From NCBI GenBank assembly GCA_023424015.1, contig JAFAEM010000006.1, positions 124,001-188,000 on the forward strand: a stretch of DNA of 64,000 nt, written 5' to 3'. The position numbers and the translations under genes were made by a program. Below are positions 44,453 through 52,867 of the stretch, in pieces; positions within the stretch are counted from its first letter, which is position 1; every line of letters starts with the position of its first letter. The notes under the pieces are model-generated. The model had not been told where the DNA came from, did no database searches, and was given only the letters and a program-made list of their open reading frames with translations. The stretch is from Bacteroidota bacterium (GTDB lineage Bacteria; Bacteroidota; Bacteroidia; Chitinophagales; Chitinophagaceae).

Positions 44453-45283
44453 TTAATTTTGTAGTGTCTTTAATTTATCAGGGTTGCGCATAAAATAAAT
44501 GCGTTCGAGTTGATGGCCATTGTAGGAAAAAACCTGGCAGGTGATCAATTGGCCTTCGTAATAATGAAACAGGGCCGATTGATGGTTTACCATTCCCCAT
44601 TTCAGGTTAACCCTCGAATAATATTTCTTATTCAAACCCAGTAAGACTTTCATCACCCTTTCTCTGCCGACTATCGGTTTACGGAAGGCTGCCACTTTGC
44701 CTCCGCCATCGGAGACAATGGCAATATCATCCGCAAGCAGTTGTTCCAGCCGCTCAGTATCACCCATTTTGATAACATGTATATATTTATCAAGGTAATC
44801 ACGAGGCACAAGCTTTTCATCGACAGGACTGTCCGCCTGTAAACGCGACCTGGCCCGGCTGAATATTTTCCTGGAGTTTTCTGGTGAGATCTCCAGGACC
44901 TCCGCGATCTGTTCATGATCGTAGTCGAATGCCTCTTTCAGTATAAAAACGGCTCTTTGCCTGGGATTTAATTTTTCCAGGATGACCATGAGAGAATATG
45001 ATAATAGTTCCCGTTGTTCGATACCCCTGTCTGCTTTTTCCGTAGCTACAGGTTCGGGCAACCATTCGCCCGGGTAATCCGCGACAATTTTTTGTTTTCT
45101 TTTCTTGCGATTAATTGAAAGATTGATCACTATGCGTATCAGGTAAGACCTTTTGTCCTGAACATGTTCGGTGTCTGCATGTATAAACCTTTCGAAAGCA
45201 TCCTGCACAATATCTTTTGCCTCCTCCATCGTTCCGAGAATATTATAAGCATATGTTATGAGCAAAGGTCTCAGGTTTTCCAT
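44453..45283 (-). CDS. ECF41-group RNA polymerase sigma factor with SnoaL-like C-terminal domain
   Basis: The 276-residue protein has region 2 (about 1-65, ILGTMEEAKDIVQDAFERF), region 4 (about 95-150, LNPRQRAVFILKEAFDYDHEQIAEVLEISPENSRKIFSRAR) and a SnoaL_2-like domain (about 155-276). Three ECF41 hallmarks are visible: WLPEP at 74-78 in the linker, DGGGK at 192-196, and NPDKL at 267-271. In studied members the C-terminal domain controls sigma activity from within the same protein, so no separate anti-sigma gene is needed, and none is seen. The start is supported by a well-placed ECF41-like promoter 29 bases upstream. The CMD gene 68 bp downstream is the expected target. Confidence 0.92.
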   Translation of the reverse strand: MENLRPLLITYAYNILGTMEEAKDIVQDAFERFIHADTEHVQDKRSYLIRIVINLSINRKKRKQKIVADYPGEWLPEPVATEKADRGIEQRELLSYSLMVILEKLNPRQRAVFILKEAFDYDHEQIAEVLEISPENSRKIFSRARSRLQADSPVDEKLVPRDYLDKYIHVIKMGDTERLEQLLADDIAIVSDGGGKVAAFRKPIVGRERVMKVLLGLNKKYYSRVNLKWGMVNHQSALFHYYEGQLITCQVFSYNGHQLERIYFMRNPDKLKTLQN

Positions 45284-45312
45284 ACCGATTCAAATCTGGA
45301 TTAACAAATAAA

Positions 45313-45339
45313 GACAAATAACACGGTCCGTTTGTGACA
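45313..45339 (-). promoter_or_regulatory. ECF41-like autoregulatory promoter
   Basis: On the - strand, TGTCACA (45339-45333) is an exact match to the ECF41 -35 element. After a 16-base spacer comes TGTC (45316-45313), one base from the CGTC -10 element. It lies 29 bases before the sigma start codon, consistent with self-activation. Confidence 0.55.
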
Positions 45340-45638
45340 AAGTTCGAACCAAACTTCCAGCCTGTTCCTTTAGCCCCTGACCTGCCAGCACTTATCTTTT
45401 TATCAATTCAATTGTATGATAAGGGTGACGGGGCGCTACTGAAAGCTACCGTCGCATCCACCGCCCTCGTGTACGGTGCCACAAATAGTTGTTTGTGCCT
45501 ACGAAAAAAACTTTAAGTCAACAATACCGGGATAAATATTGGTTCATAGGGTATAACCTATAAGCAAAACTATTATATAATGCCCATGTGAAAATTCAGT
45601 GAAAGGAAATATGGAAGCAATATTAAAAATTACGTTGG
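45340..45638. other. Intergenic region between SSS symporter stop and ECF41 control region
   Basis: With the promoter it forms a 355-bp gap. I see no gene I would support; a 60-codon frame opening with GTG at 45334 has no family features. There is an AT-rich stretch and small imperfect inverted repeats (ATAGG/CCTAT near 45546-45561), but no clear terminator for the long operon that ends at 45639. Confidence 0.4.
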
Positions 45639-47342
45639 CTACCAAAACCGGATATACAAAGCGGCCACAATGCCTAAAACAATAATGATCATAGCCAATA
45701 CACCTGGCGTCACCTTATACATCGAAGGATCGACCTGCAGGGCATGCACCTGCTGTCTACCTTTTTTATCAAGCAGGCTGATGATGATCATGAGCAACAT
45801 GGTAAAAAAGAATACCCATCCCATCTGGATCAGGAAAGGAATTTCATAATGACCCGCGCTGGTGAGATAAGCAGTATATAATAAGGTGTCGTTTCCGGCG
45901 ATGCCAGGTAAAAACTTATCAAAAAGTACAGCCAGCAATACACCACCGATGATGCCCGCCATCGCAGCCTTCGATGTTGTTTTCTTCCAGAAAAATCCCA
46001 GCAGGAATACAGGGAAGATGGCTGGCGAAATATAACCGGTATATTTTTGAATAAATTCAAAACCACCTTTACCACCAATACCGAGACTATCGTTCCAGTT
46101 GACGAGGATAGCGATGACCAGTGACACTACCACCGCCACGCGCCCGGTCCACACCATCTTCTTTTCCGTAGATCCACGGTTTATATACTTCTTATAAATA
46201 TCCAGGGTGAATATGGTCGAAATGCTATTCGCCTTCCCGGCAAGCGACGCGACGATGGCAGCGGTAAGCGCGGCCATCGACAAACCTTTTAGTCCGGTAG
46301 GTAGAAAACCAAGTACGGCAGAATATGCATTGTCTTCCCGGAACTCGCCATTGGTCAGCATCTGCTGCTGAATATCACCCTGCTGGTAAAGAACGTAAGC
46401 GGCGATACCCGGCAACACAACCAGCAATGGCATCAGAAGTTTCAGGAATGCAGCAAATAAAATACCTGTACGTGCCGTCTTTAAATCGGCGCCGAGGGCT
46501 CTTTGCGTGATATATTGGTTGCATCCCCAGTAATTCAGGTTTGCAACCCACATACCTGCTGCCAGCATGGCCAGGCCTGGTAAACTGGCATAGTTGTTTA
46601 CCTCCTGCTGTGTAGCGCCCGGGGCAGGTTTGTCAAATATCATATTAAAATGACCAGGTGCTGATTTTAAAAGCTGGTTAAATCCCGCGAGGAAATCCTT
46701 GCCATAACCAAATTTTTCACTCACCACCGTCAACGCAATGTATGAAGTCACCAATCCCCCAATGATCAACACCAGTACCTGTATCACATCCGTGTAGCCT
46801 ATCACTTTCATTCCTCCAAGTGTAATGACCAGTGCAAAAACGCCGAGACCGATCATGATCAATTGAAAATAACCGCCACCCACGAGGTTGTTGATCGCAA
46901 GTGTGCCGAGATAAAGTATGGAAGTAAGATTGACAAAAATGTAAAGAAACAACCAGAAGATCGCCATGATCATCGCGACGGTTTCATTGTAGCGTGTCTT
47001 CAGGAACTGGGGCATGGTGAAGATCCTGTTCTTTAAATAGACAGGCATAAAAAATACCGCCACAATGATCAAAGACACAGCTGCCAGCCATTCATACGCC
47101 GATATCGCTATGCCCAGGCGAAACCCATTACCCGACATCCCAATAAATTGTTCGGCAGAAATATTTGAAGCGATCAAAGAAGCGCCAATCGCCCACCAGG
47201 TCAGCTGACCTTCGGCGAGGAAAAAATCTGTAGAGGATGACTGAGCCGATTTCTTTCTGCGATATACCCAGATCCCATACGCAGCGACAACAATAAAATA
47301 AATTAGAAAAACAATATAATCGGACTTGGCCAATGATCCCAT
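45639..47342 (-). CDS. Sodium:solute symporter (SSS/SGLT family)
   Basis: The 567-residue membrane protein has about 14 hydrophobic segments. FFLAEGQLTWWAIGASLIASNISAEQF (about residues 40-66) is the SGLT family first-helix sodium site. GYTDVIQVLVLIIGGL near 183, ANLNYWGCNQYITQRALGA near 268 and ALTAAIVASLAGKANSISTIFTLDIY near 358 are also typical of the sugar/polyol branch. It imports a sugar, polyol or similar solute with sodium. It is last in the long - strand operon, 98 bp after the GDPD gene, the largest gap in that operon, so it may have an added promoter. Confidence 0.92.
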   Translation of the reverse strand: MGSLAKSDYIVFLIYFIVVAAYGIWVYRRKKSAQSSSTDFFLAEGQLTWWAIGASLIASNISAEQFIGMSGNGFRLGIAISAYEWLAAVSLIIVAVFFMPVYLKNRIFTMPQFLKTRYNETVAMIMAIFWLFLYIFVNLTSILYLGTLAINNLVGGGYFQLIMIGLGVFALVITLGGMKVIGYTDVIQVLVLIIGGLVTSYIALTVVSEKFGYGKDFLAGFNQLLKSAPGHFNMIFDKPAPGATQQEVNNYASLPGLAMLAAGMWVANLNYWGCNQYITQRALGADLKTARTGILFAAFLKLLMPLLVVLPGIAAYVLYQQGDIQQQMLTNGEFREDNAYSAVLGFLPTGLKGLSMAALTAAIVASLAGKANSISTIFTLDIYKKYINRGSTEKKMVWTGRVAVVVSLVIAILVNWNDSLGIGGKGGFEFIQKYTGYISPAIFPVFLLGFFWKKTTSKAAMAGIIGGVLLAVLFDKFLPGIAGNDTLLYTAYLTSAGHYEIPFLIQMGWVFFFTMLLMIIISLLDKKGRQQVHALQVDPSMYKVTPGVLAMIIIVLGIVAALYIRFW

Positions 47343-47440
47343 ACGGTTGCAGTTTTTGGTATAGAATCATGAATATAGTTCATTTCCGGAAAGTTGAAAA
47401 TGGCAGTTTATATTCAGACGCCGGGCCTGGCTTAAGATAA

Positions 47441-48322
47441 TTATTGCTTTATAGCCTCCGCTACTTCAACCGGGTAATCCGATTCGAGGATATCGGCACC
47501 GGCAGCGAAAATAGAACGATAAGCATCCGCACGTTCGGCTAGTCCAGGCAGTTTGTCGTAAACCGGCGCCGCGGATATCATACACTTCACACCCCGCGCA
47601 TGCAGCAGATCATACATTGCCTGGTTAGCGGGCTTATTCTCAGATCCGATATAGGCGATCATATTCTTCCAGGGCAAACCTGCGGCTTCATATTCTTTTA
47701 ATGCTTCTTCAGTCTTGACAAAAGCCGACATCATTCGTTGCGAATCATCATCATAATAAAATTTCGCTTCACGGGCATTGTGTACGGTGACCATCACGAA
47801 ATTGCCCGCATTGTTTTTTCGAATAATATCTGCTGTCATTTGCAGGGGCACATCCTTCTTGTCGAGATTAAGTACAGTTTTTCCTCTAGCCCAGTCTATC
47901 GCTTCCTGCAAAGTCGGTATTCGGAATGAAGTCACCTTACCATCTTTATCTTTAAGTTTCAGCTTCTTCACTTCCTCCCAGGTATAGTCCGACAACCTGC
48001 CTGTGCCCGTTGTAGTCCGGTCTAGCGTGGCATCATGCAGTAATACGATCACACTGTCTTTGGTGAGACGGGGGTCGATCTCAAAAAAGGAAGGAGTATG
48101 TTTTAAAACAAATTCAAATGTTTCGATTGCGTTTTCCGGGTAACCGGCAATATGACTGCCCCGATGACCGCTAATCACCGGTTGGGCATCTTCAGCGTAA
48201 CGAAAAAACAGCTGAAGCTCTTCCGCCGTCTTAAAATCGAGCCGGTTTATCTGAGCATTTCCACATGAAAACCCTGCGAGCAATGCCAGAAGACAAAAAA
48301 ATTGGCAAACAAACCTGTTCAT
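47441..48322 (-). CDS. Secreted glycerophosphodiester phosphodiesterase (GDPD) family protein
   Basis: The 293-residue protein has an N-terminal signal (hydrophobic residues 6-23, SCGNAQ; Sec or lipoprotein). The GDPD active site is complete: SGHRG (His near residue 53) with ENAIETF, FEIDPR (metal Glu and Asp near 78) and LLHDATLDRTTTG (second catalytic His near 94). VLNLDKKD near 155 supplies a further metal-side residue. These enzymes cut glycerophosphodiesters to glycerol 3-phosphate and an alcohol. It abuts the histidine phosphatase gene end to end. It supports a phosphodiester substrate for the whole operon. Confidence 0.9.
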   Translation of the reverse strand: MNRFVCQFFCLLALLAGFSCGNAQINRLDFKTAEELQLFFRYAEDAQPVISGHRGSHIAGYPENAIETFEFVLKHTPSFFEIDPRLTKDSVIVLLHDATLDRTTTGTGRLSDYTWEEVKKLKLKDKDGKVTSFRIPTLQEAIDWARGKTVLNLDKKDVPLQMTADIIRKNNAGNFVMVTVHNAREAKFYYDDDSQRMMSAFVKTEEALKEYEAAGLPWKNMIAYIGSENKPANQAMYDLLHARGVKCMISAAPVYDKLPGLAERADAYRSIFAAGADILESDYPVEVAEAIKQ

Positions 48323-48922
48323 TCATCGGAGTTTTGAGTTAAGAAATTCAAGCGTCAACAGAGCATTATCGTCAAGCGTAAAGCAGGTAACCGAAGAGTT
48401 CTGCTGCACCAATTGTCTATAATTTTTTAATGGCATACCCAGTTTATAAGCCATATACAGACGGTTGACCCCATTATGGGCCACCACCATTATATTTCCT
48501 GTTTTGTGTTTCTTTTGTAGTGATTGAAAAAAATCATCCACCCTCGCCACGATCTCTGAGCCTGTTTCACCTGTTCCTCCTGCGCGATGCGTTGAAGGGT
48601 CAAGTATCCAATTGGTCCACAACGACTCGTTCTCAGCAACGAATTCTTCTTTTGTTTTTTTCTCCCATGTTCCAAAATCAGCCTCGATCAGCCGGTGATC
48701 TGTTATTACCTGCATTCCGGAAGCTATGGACGCTGTCGTAAATGCCCGTTGCAAGGGCGATGAATATACCTGTTCAAAAAAAATCCCTTCCAATTGTCTC
48801 CTCACCTCGTTTGCCTGAAGGATACCTTTTTCAGTGAGTGGAATATCGGTACGACCGCAATAGCGATTATTATCCGCATTCCAGGCAGTCTCTCCATGCC
48901 GTAACAGGTAAACTTTCAACAT
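48323..48922 (-). CDS. Histidine phosphatase family protein (phosphoglycerate mutase-like)
   Basis: The 199-residue cytoplasmic protein starts with the phosphohistidine motif LLRHGETAWN (H9). RYCGRTDIPLTEKG follows, with acid/base Glu in EADFGTWE and the second catalytic His in VVAHNGVNR (about residue 152). This is the short, cofactor-independent phosphatase form, related to alpha-ribazole and sugar-phosphate phosphatases. In an operon with two FGGY kinases it may remove or recycle a phosphate on a sugar or polyol phosphate. It lies 2 bp after the kinase stop and directly before the GDPD gene. Confidence 0.9.
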   Translation of the reverse strand: MLKVYLLRHGETAWNADNNRYCGRTDIPLTEKGILQANEVRRQLEGIFFEQVYSSPLQRAFTTASIASGMQVITDHRLIEADFGTWEKKTKEEFVAENESLWTNWILDPSTHRAGGTGETGSEIVARVDDFFQSLQKKHKTGNIMVVAHNGVNRLYMAYKLGMPLKNYRQLVQQNSSVTCFTLDDNALLTLEFLNSKLR

Positions 48923-48924
48923 AG

Positions 48925-50367
48925 TTATTGCAAAAATTTTCGTTTTTTCAATTCAATAACAAACCGCTGGTACTTTTCTTTATAACGGTGTACCAGATTG
49001 TCCTCAGGCAGTATCGCCTTTTCGGGTGATACCATCGCTTCAACTGCTTCCTGCAGGTTCGTGTAATGAGTTCGTGATGCCGCAAGTATAGCTGCACCGG
49101 CTGCACCGGATACGTTCTTCATCCTGTAAACCGGGCGGTTGATTACACTGCTCCTGATCCGCATCCAGGTTTCACTATTGCTGGCGCCACCCGCAGAAAA
49201 AACAGCAGAGATTTGCTCACCCGACAATTGTGTAATTCTTTCGTAAGCCAGCCTTTCAATGAATGCTACTCCTTCCATGCATGCGGCAAAGTTCTCGACT
49301 GTGCCGTCATGGGGCCAAAACCCTGTAGCCTGTGGTGAAAAAAAAGGGAATCGTTCGCCTTGTTGTAACAATGGCCAGGCAAGATCTTCCGCTGGAATTA
49401 TCGCAGCCGTCAGTTCTTCCATCCTGCGCAAATCTTCATTTTCAAACAACCTGCTTACCCAGTCTGCGCCGGTATTGCTGGCACCACCGGGCATCCAATA
49501 CCCGGCAGGATGACGATGATTATAAATAGCACCCGACGGATCGATGACTTCCTCTCGTGTTACCCCCTTGATCACCATGGTGGTGCCAATAGTTGTGTTC
49601 CATTGTCCAGGGCTCACCGCTCCCGAAGCAACCTGCGAAGCACAGCCATCTGTCATTCCTGTTGTTACGATCACCTCCGGCGACAATCCCCAATCTTCAG
49701 CCAGGTTGGGCTTCAATGTACCCAGGGGTTCACCGGAAGGTTTAACCATTTGCAACCATTCTCCACGGATGCTGATATCCTGGTTTATATAGGATGGCCA
49801 GTGATAGCTGTGCAGATTGTAACCCGATTTTAACGCATTCGTGTAATCTGTAATGCCATACTCGCCGCATAACCTGCCAGTAATAAAATCGGAAGCGTGA
49901 ATGAATTTATAAATTTCGCCAGCCTTCTCAGGAAAGTTTGTAAGGTACCAACGCATTTTTGGCAACCCGCTTGATGAATTGAAAGCAGTATATCCTTCCT
50001 TCACTTCGTTCGCGGCAACTTCTTTACAAAATTCCGCTTCTTTTCCCGATCGCGGATCGCTATACATAATGGCAGGGTGCAGGGGATTATGGTCATGCCC
50101 CAGTGGAATGATGGTACCAGATGTGGATGTGACCGCTACGGCTTTAATTTTAGAAAGCTGAATTGACTTCTCCACCTCGGCCAATACCGCGGGTATGAGC
50201 CTTTCACAACCCTGCCACCATAGATCAGGTGACTGTTGTTCTCTTGAGCTATTATTCAGTGGAAATACTTCCTCCCTGACGCAAAGCTGTTGACCGGCTT
50301 CATCCAGCAATACCACTCTTACACCCTGCGTGCCGATATCTATACCAATAAAATATGCTGTACTCAT
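48925..50367 (-). CDS. FGGY-family carbohydrate kinase (A)
   Basis: The 480-residue cytoplasmic protein begins with the nucleotide-binding block IGIDIGTQGVRVVLLDEAG (residues 7-25). SSGLPKMRWYLTNFPEKAG and FIHASDFITGRLCGEYGITDYTNALKSGY fit the FGGY N-domain. TTGMTDGCASQVASGAVSPGQWNTTIGTT and VFSAGGASNSETWMRIRSSVINRPV form the C-domain. The order and motifs resemble xylulokinase, ribulokinase and polyol kinases, but no subgroup can be fixed. It lies 3 bp after a second FGGY kinase gene. Two kinases side by side may act on two sugars or polyols, or form a heteromer. Confidence 0.88.
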   Translation of the reverse strand: MSTAYFIGIDIGTQGVRVVLLDEAGQQLCVREEVFPLNNSSREQQSPDLWWQGCERLIPAVLAEVEKSIQLSKIKAVAVTSTSGTIIPLGHDHNPLHPAIMYSDPRSGKEAEFCKEVAANEVKEGYTAFNSSSGLPKMRWYLTNFPEKAGEIYKFIHASDFITGRLCGEYGITDYTNALKSGYNLHSYHWPSYINQDISIRGEWLQMVKPSGEPLGTLKPNLAEDWGLSPEVIVTTGMTDGCASQVASGAVSPGQWNTTIGTTMVIKGVTREEVIDPSGAIYNHRHPAGYWMPGGASNTGADWVSRLFENEDLRRMEELTAAIIPAEDLAWPLLQQGERFPFFSPQATGFWPHDGTVENFAACMEGVAFIERLAYERITQLSGEQISAVFSAGGASNSETWMRIRSSVINRPVYRMKNVSGAAGAAILAASRTHYTNLQEAVEAMVSPEKAILPEDNLVHRYKEKYQRFVIELKKRKFLQ

Positions 50368-50370
50368 TTC

Positions 50371-51825
50371 TTAACTGGTTGATCTGAACTTCTCCCTGGT
50401 TTCTTTCCACTGCTGGTAAAATCGCTTGTACATATTTGAAGATGCTGCATCGGCGGTCAATACTTCAGTCTGGCTGTCCCTGGTCGCAACAGCTACATCG
50501 AGCGCCTCGTTGCATAGCATGGCGGCACCTACCACGGATGCCTGTTCAAATCCTTTCCGCACCCTGACATCCCGTCCCGTGATGGCTGCGATCATTCCCC
50601 GCAAGGTTTTACTTTGCAGCCCACCACCGCAGGCCCAGATATAACCGGCATCGTGGCCAGAAACTTCTTTCAGCACCTCATAATTTGCAGTGATAGAATA
50701 TGAGATATCGATAAGGGTCGCCCATACGAAACTACTTCGTGTCAACTCATGACTTACGGGTACCGGGAATACAAACCCGCCCCTTGTCACTGGTTTCTTT
50801 TCATCGGCGATAAGCGATCCTAAGGATGCGACACAGTTTGTGTATGTATTTTGTGCCAATTCTTTTTCAATCACTTCATAGCTCTCATTTGGATAAAATA
50901 CTTCTTTCAACCTTTGGTAATTCAAACCTGTAACACCGGCATTGGCTTCAAATACAAACCGGTCCTTCAAAATATCACGGCTTGTCCAGGTTCTTTCCGC
51001 CTTATCAAGTATATAACTATCCTCAAGTTTTACTACGGGTGTGGTAGTACCGGAAACAATCACCACATCGCCTACAGATGGGCAAGTGCTTTTGATAGCC
51101 ATCTGTGTGTCGCCGCCACCTGTTACAATCAACATCGATGGATCAAGAGACCAGGCATCAGCCAGGGGTTTTTTAACCGGACCGACAATGCTGCCTGATT
51201 GTGAAAGTTTGGGCAGAATACTTTCTGAAATATCAAAAAGCTCACATAATTCTTTACTCCAGTTACCGGAAGCTACATCATACAACAATGTTTCAGATGC
51301 CTGTGAATGTTCATACACAGGGATACCGCTCAGCTCCCAGGCAGCCCAATCGCTTATGCTTAGGAAAAAAGAAAGTTCATTCCATATCGCCTTTCTGCGT
51401 TCACGGATACCTACGAGTTTGTATGCAGAAAAAAGGGAACTGGGATAACGCCCGGTTAATTCATAAATCCTGTTTTTACCAGTATATTGATCCTCCCATT
51501 CCCGACCGCGATGATCAATATTAGGCAGACCAATCACTGCCTTACCACTCCGGTCGATCAGTACAATACCTTCACGCTGGCTGGTGGTAGTAGCGGCTTT
51601 AAGTTTAACAGGACCTGCCTGTTTCAAAGCCCCAGCTGTTAATTCCTGCAATTGTTCTAAAAGTTCCTCCGGCTTGAAATAAATGGATTCGGGAAAGAGT
51701 TCATCACGATAGTAACGGATATCCGCTCTCGCCACTCCAAGTATATCACCTTGAGGACTTACAATTGCCGACCGCACATTTCCTGTACCAATATCCAGAA
51801 CCAGGTACGCGTCCAGTTGAGCCAT
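50371..51825 (-). CDS. FGGY-family carbohydrate kinase (B), LsrK-like
   Basis: The 484-residue cytoplasmic protein starts LVLDIGTGNVRSAIVSPQGD (residues 8-27). TTSQREGIVLIDRSGKAVIGLPNIDHRG near residue 84 resembles autoinducer-2 kinase-type FGGY members more than xylulokinases. VTGGGDTQMAIKSTCPSVGDVVIVSGTTTP near 235 and WACGGGLQSKTLRGMIAAITGRDV near 395 are the second-domain signatures. It lies 12 bp after the dehydrogenase gene and 3 bp before kinase A. AI-2 processing seems unlikely without other lsr genes, so a small polyol or branched-sugar substrate is the safer statement. Confidence 0.87.
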   Translation of the reverse strand: MAQLDAYLVLDIGTGNVRSAIVSPQGDILGVARADIRYYRDELFPESIYFKPEELLEQLQELTAGALKQAGPVKLKAATTTSQREGIVLIDRSGKAVIGLPNIDHRGREWEDQYTGKNRIYELTGRYPSSLFSAYKLVGIRERRKAIWNELSFFLSISDWAAWELSGIPVYEHSQASETLLYDVASGNWSKELCELFDISESILPKLSQSGSIVGPVKKPLADAWSLDPSMLIVTGGGDTQMAIKSTCPSVGDVVIVSGTTTPVVKLEDSYILDKAERTWTSRDILKDRFVFEANAGVTGLNYQRLKEVFYPNESYEVIEKELAQNTYTNCVASLGSLIADEKKPVTRGGFVFPVPVSHELTRSSFVWATLIDISYSITANYEVLKEVSGHDAGYIWACGGGLQSKTLRGMIAAITGRDVRVRKGFEQASVVGAAMLCNEALDVAVATRDSQTEVLTADAASSNMYKRFYQQWKETREKFRSTS

Positions 51826-51837
51826 CTAAATAATTTT

Positions 51838-52848
51838 TTATCGCTGAATATACGATGATAATATTTCTTTGTTTGCGAGCCTGTCGCCGGTATAATTGCT
51901 CTTAACAAACCATTCCTTCAGTACTTCATTCATAATACGCACGTGATGGTTTTCTACTTCATATGTTGCACCGGCAATATGTGGCGTGGGTAATACATTT
52001 TGCAGATCAATGATTTTATAATCCAACTCATCGGGTGGTTCGTTGTCGAAGACGTCGAGGATCGCTCCTTTTATTTTGTTCTGGGACAACACCTCGTATA
52101 AATCTTCCCGGTTCACTACCGATGCACGTGCAGTATTGACAAATATTGTGTCCTTTCTCATCAATTCGAATAATTTGCGTCCAATCATGCCCTTCGTGTC
52201 AGCCGTAACCGGCAAATGCACAGAGACTATATCACTGGTTGAAGAAAGCTCTTCCAGGCTCATTTGCTGGCAGGCCGGAAAGGCCGATCCATCTATATAA
52301 GGATCGTAGTAAACGATCTCGCATGGATATGTTTCCACCATGCGGGCAATCAGCTGACCAATAGCACCAAAACCTATCATGCCGATCCTTTTTCCAGCGA
52401 GTTCATTGCCTTTGAATTCGAGGTAAGAGGTGTGCGCTCCCTCATCCCATTTCCGCTGGCGCAACCATTGGATGGCAGGTAACGTATGGCGCATGAATGT
52501 GATCACATTGGCGATAAACATTTCCGCTACCGCCTGCGCATTGCGGGCAGGAGTATAAAATACCGGAATACCGTGGCTGGTCGCCGTGGCTATAGATACA
52601 TTTGAAGGTGTTCCCCGGCATACACCAATAAACTGCAGGTGCGCATTGGCATTGATCACTTTTTCTGTTACATGATCATGCTCAGTGATGAGCGCTTCCG
52701 CTTCTGTCTCATATAAAAGCGCCAACAGCTCATCTTCATTATAAGCACGTCCGTTTTGTTTCCATGGTCGATATTGAATATCTCCCAGAAACTGTTTCAT
52801 CTCCAGCAATCCTTTCTCATCGTAGGGGGCAGTTACTAATACTCTCAT
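51838..52848 (-). CDS. D-isomer-specific 2-hydroxyacid dehydrogenase (PGDH-like)
   Basis: The 336-residue cytoplasmic enzyme has the split catalytic domain and a Rossmann domain with GMIGFGAIGQLIA (about residues 156-168) and an acidic residue after it (YYDPY) that favours NAD. Catalytic residues are Arg in NTARASVVN (about 238), Glu in DNEPPDE (about 268) and His in PTPHIAGAT (about 290). These oxidise or reduce 2-hydroxyacids, such as 3-phosphoglycerate or phosphoerythronate. Placed with FGGY kinases and a polyol-type permease, it may oxidise a phosphorylated sugar acid; the substrate is unknown. Confidence 0.9.
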   Translation of the reverse strand: MRVLVTAPYDEKGLLEMKQFLGDIQYRPWKQNGRAYNEDELLALLYETEAEALITEHDHVTEKVINANAHLQFIGVCRGTPSNVSIATATSHGIPVFYTPARNAQAVAEMFIANVITFMRHTLPAIQWLRQRKWDEGAHTSYLEFKGNELAGKRIGMIGFGAIGQLIARMVETYPCEIVYYDPYIDGSAFPACQQMSLEELSSTSDIVSVHLPVTADTKGMIGRKLFELMRKDTIFVNTARASVVNREDLYEVLSQNKIKGAILDVFDNEPPDELDYKIIDLQNVLPTPHIAGATYEVENHHVRIMNEVLKEWFVKSNYTGDRLANKEILSSYIQR

Positions 52849-52867
52849 AATTCACTTTATGGTTTAA

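Noticed and set aside
45334..45516. 60-codon + strand frame beginning with GTG
   Set aside because: It overlaps the ECF41-like promoter, has no family features and no start signal.
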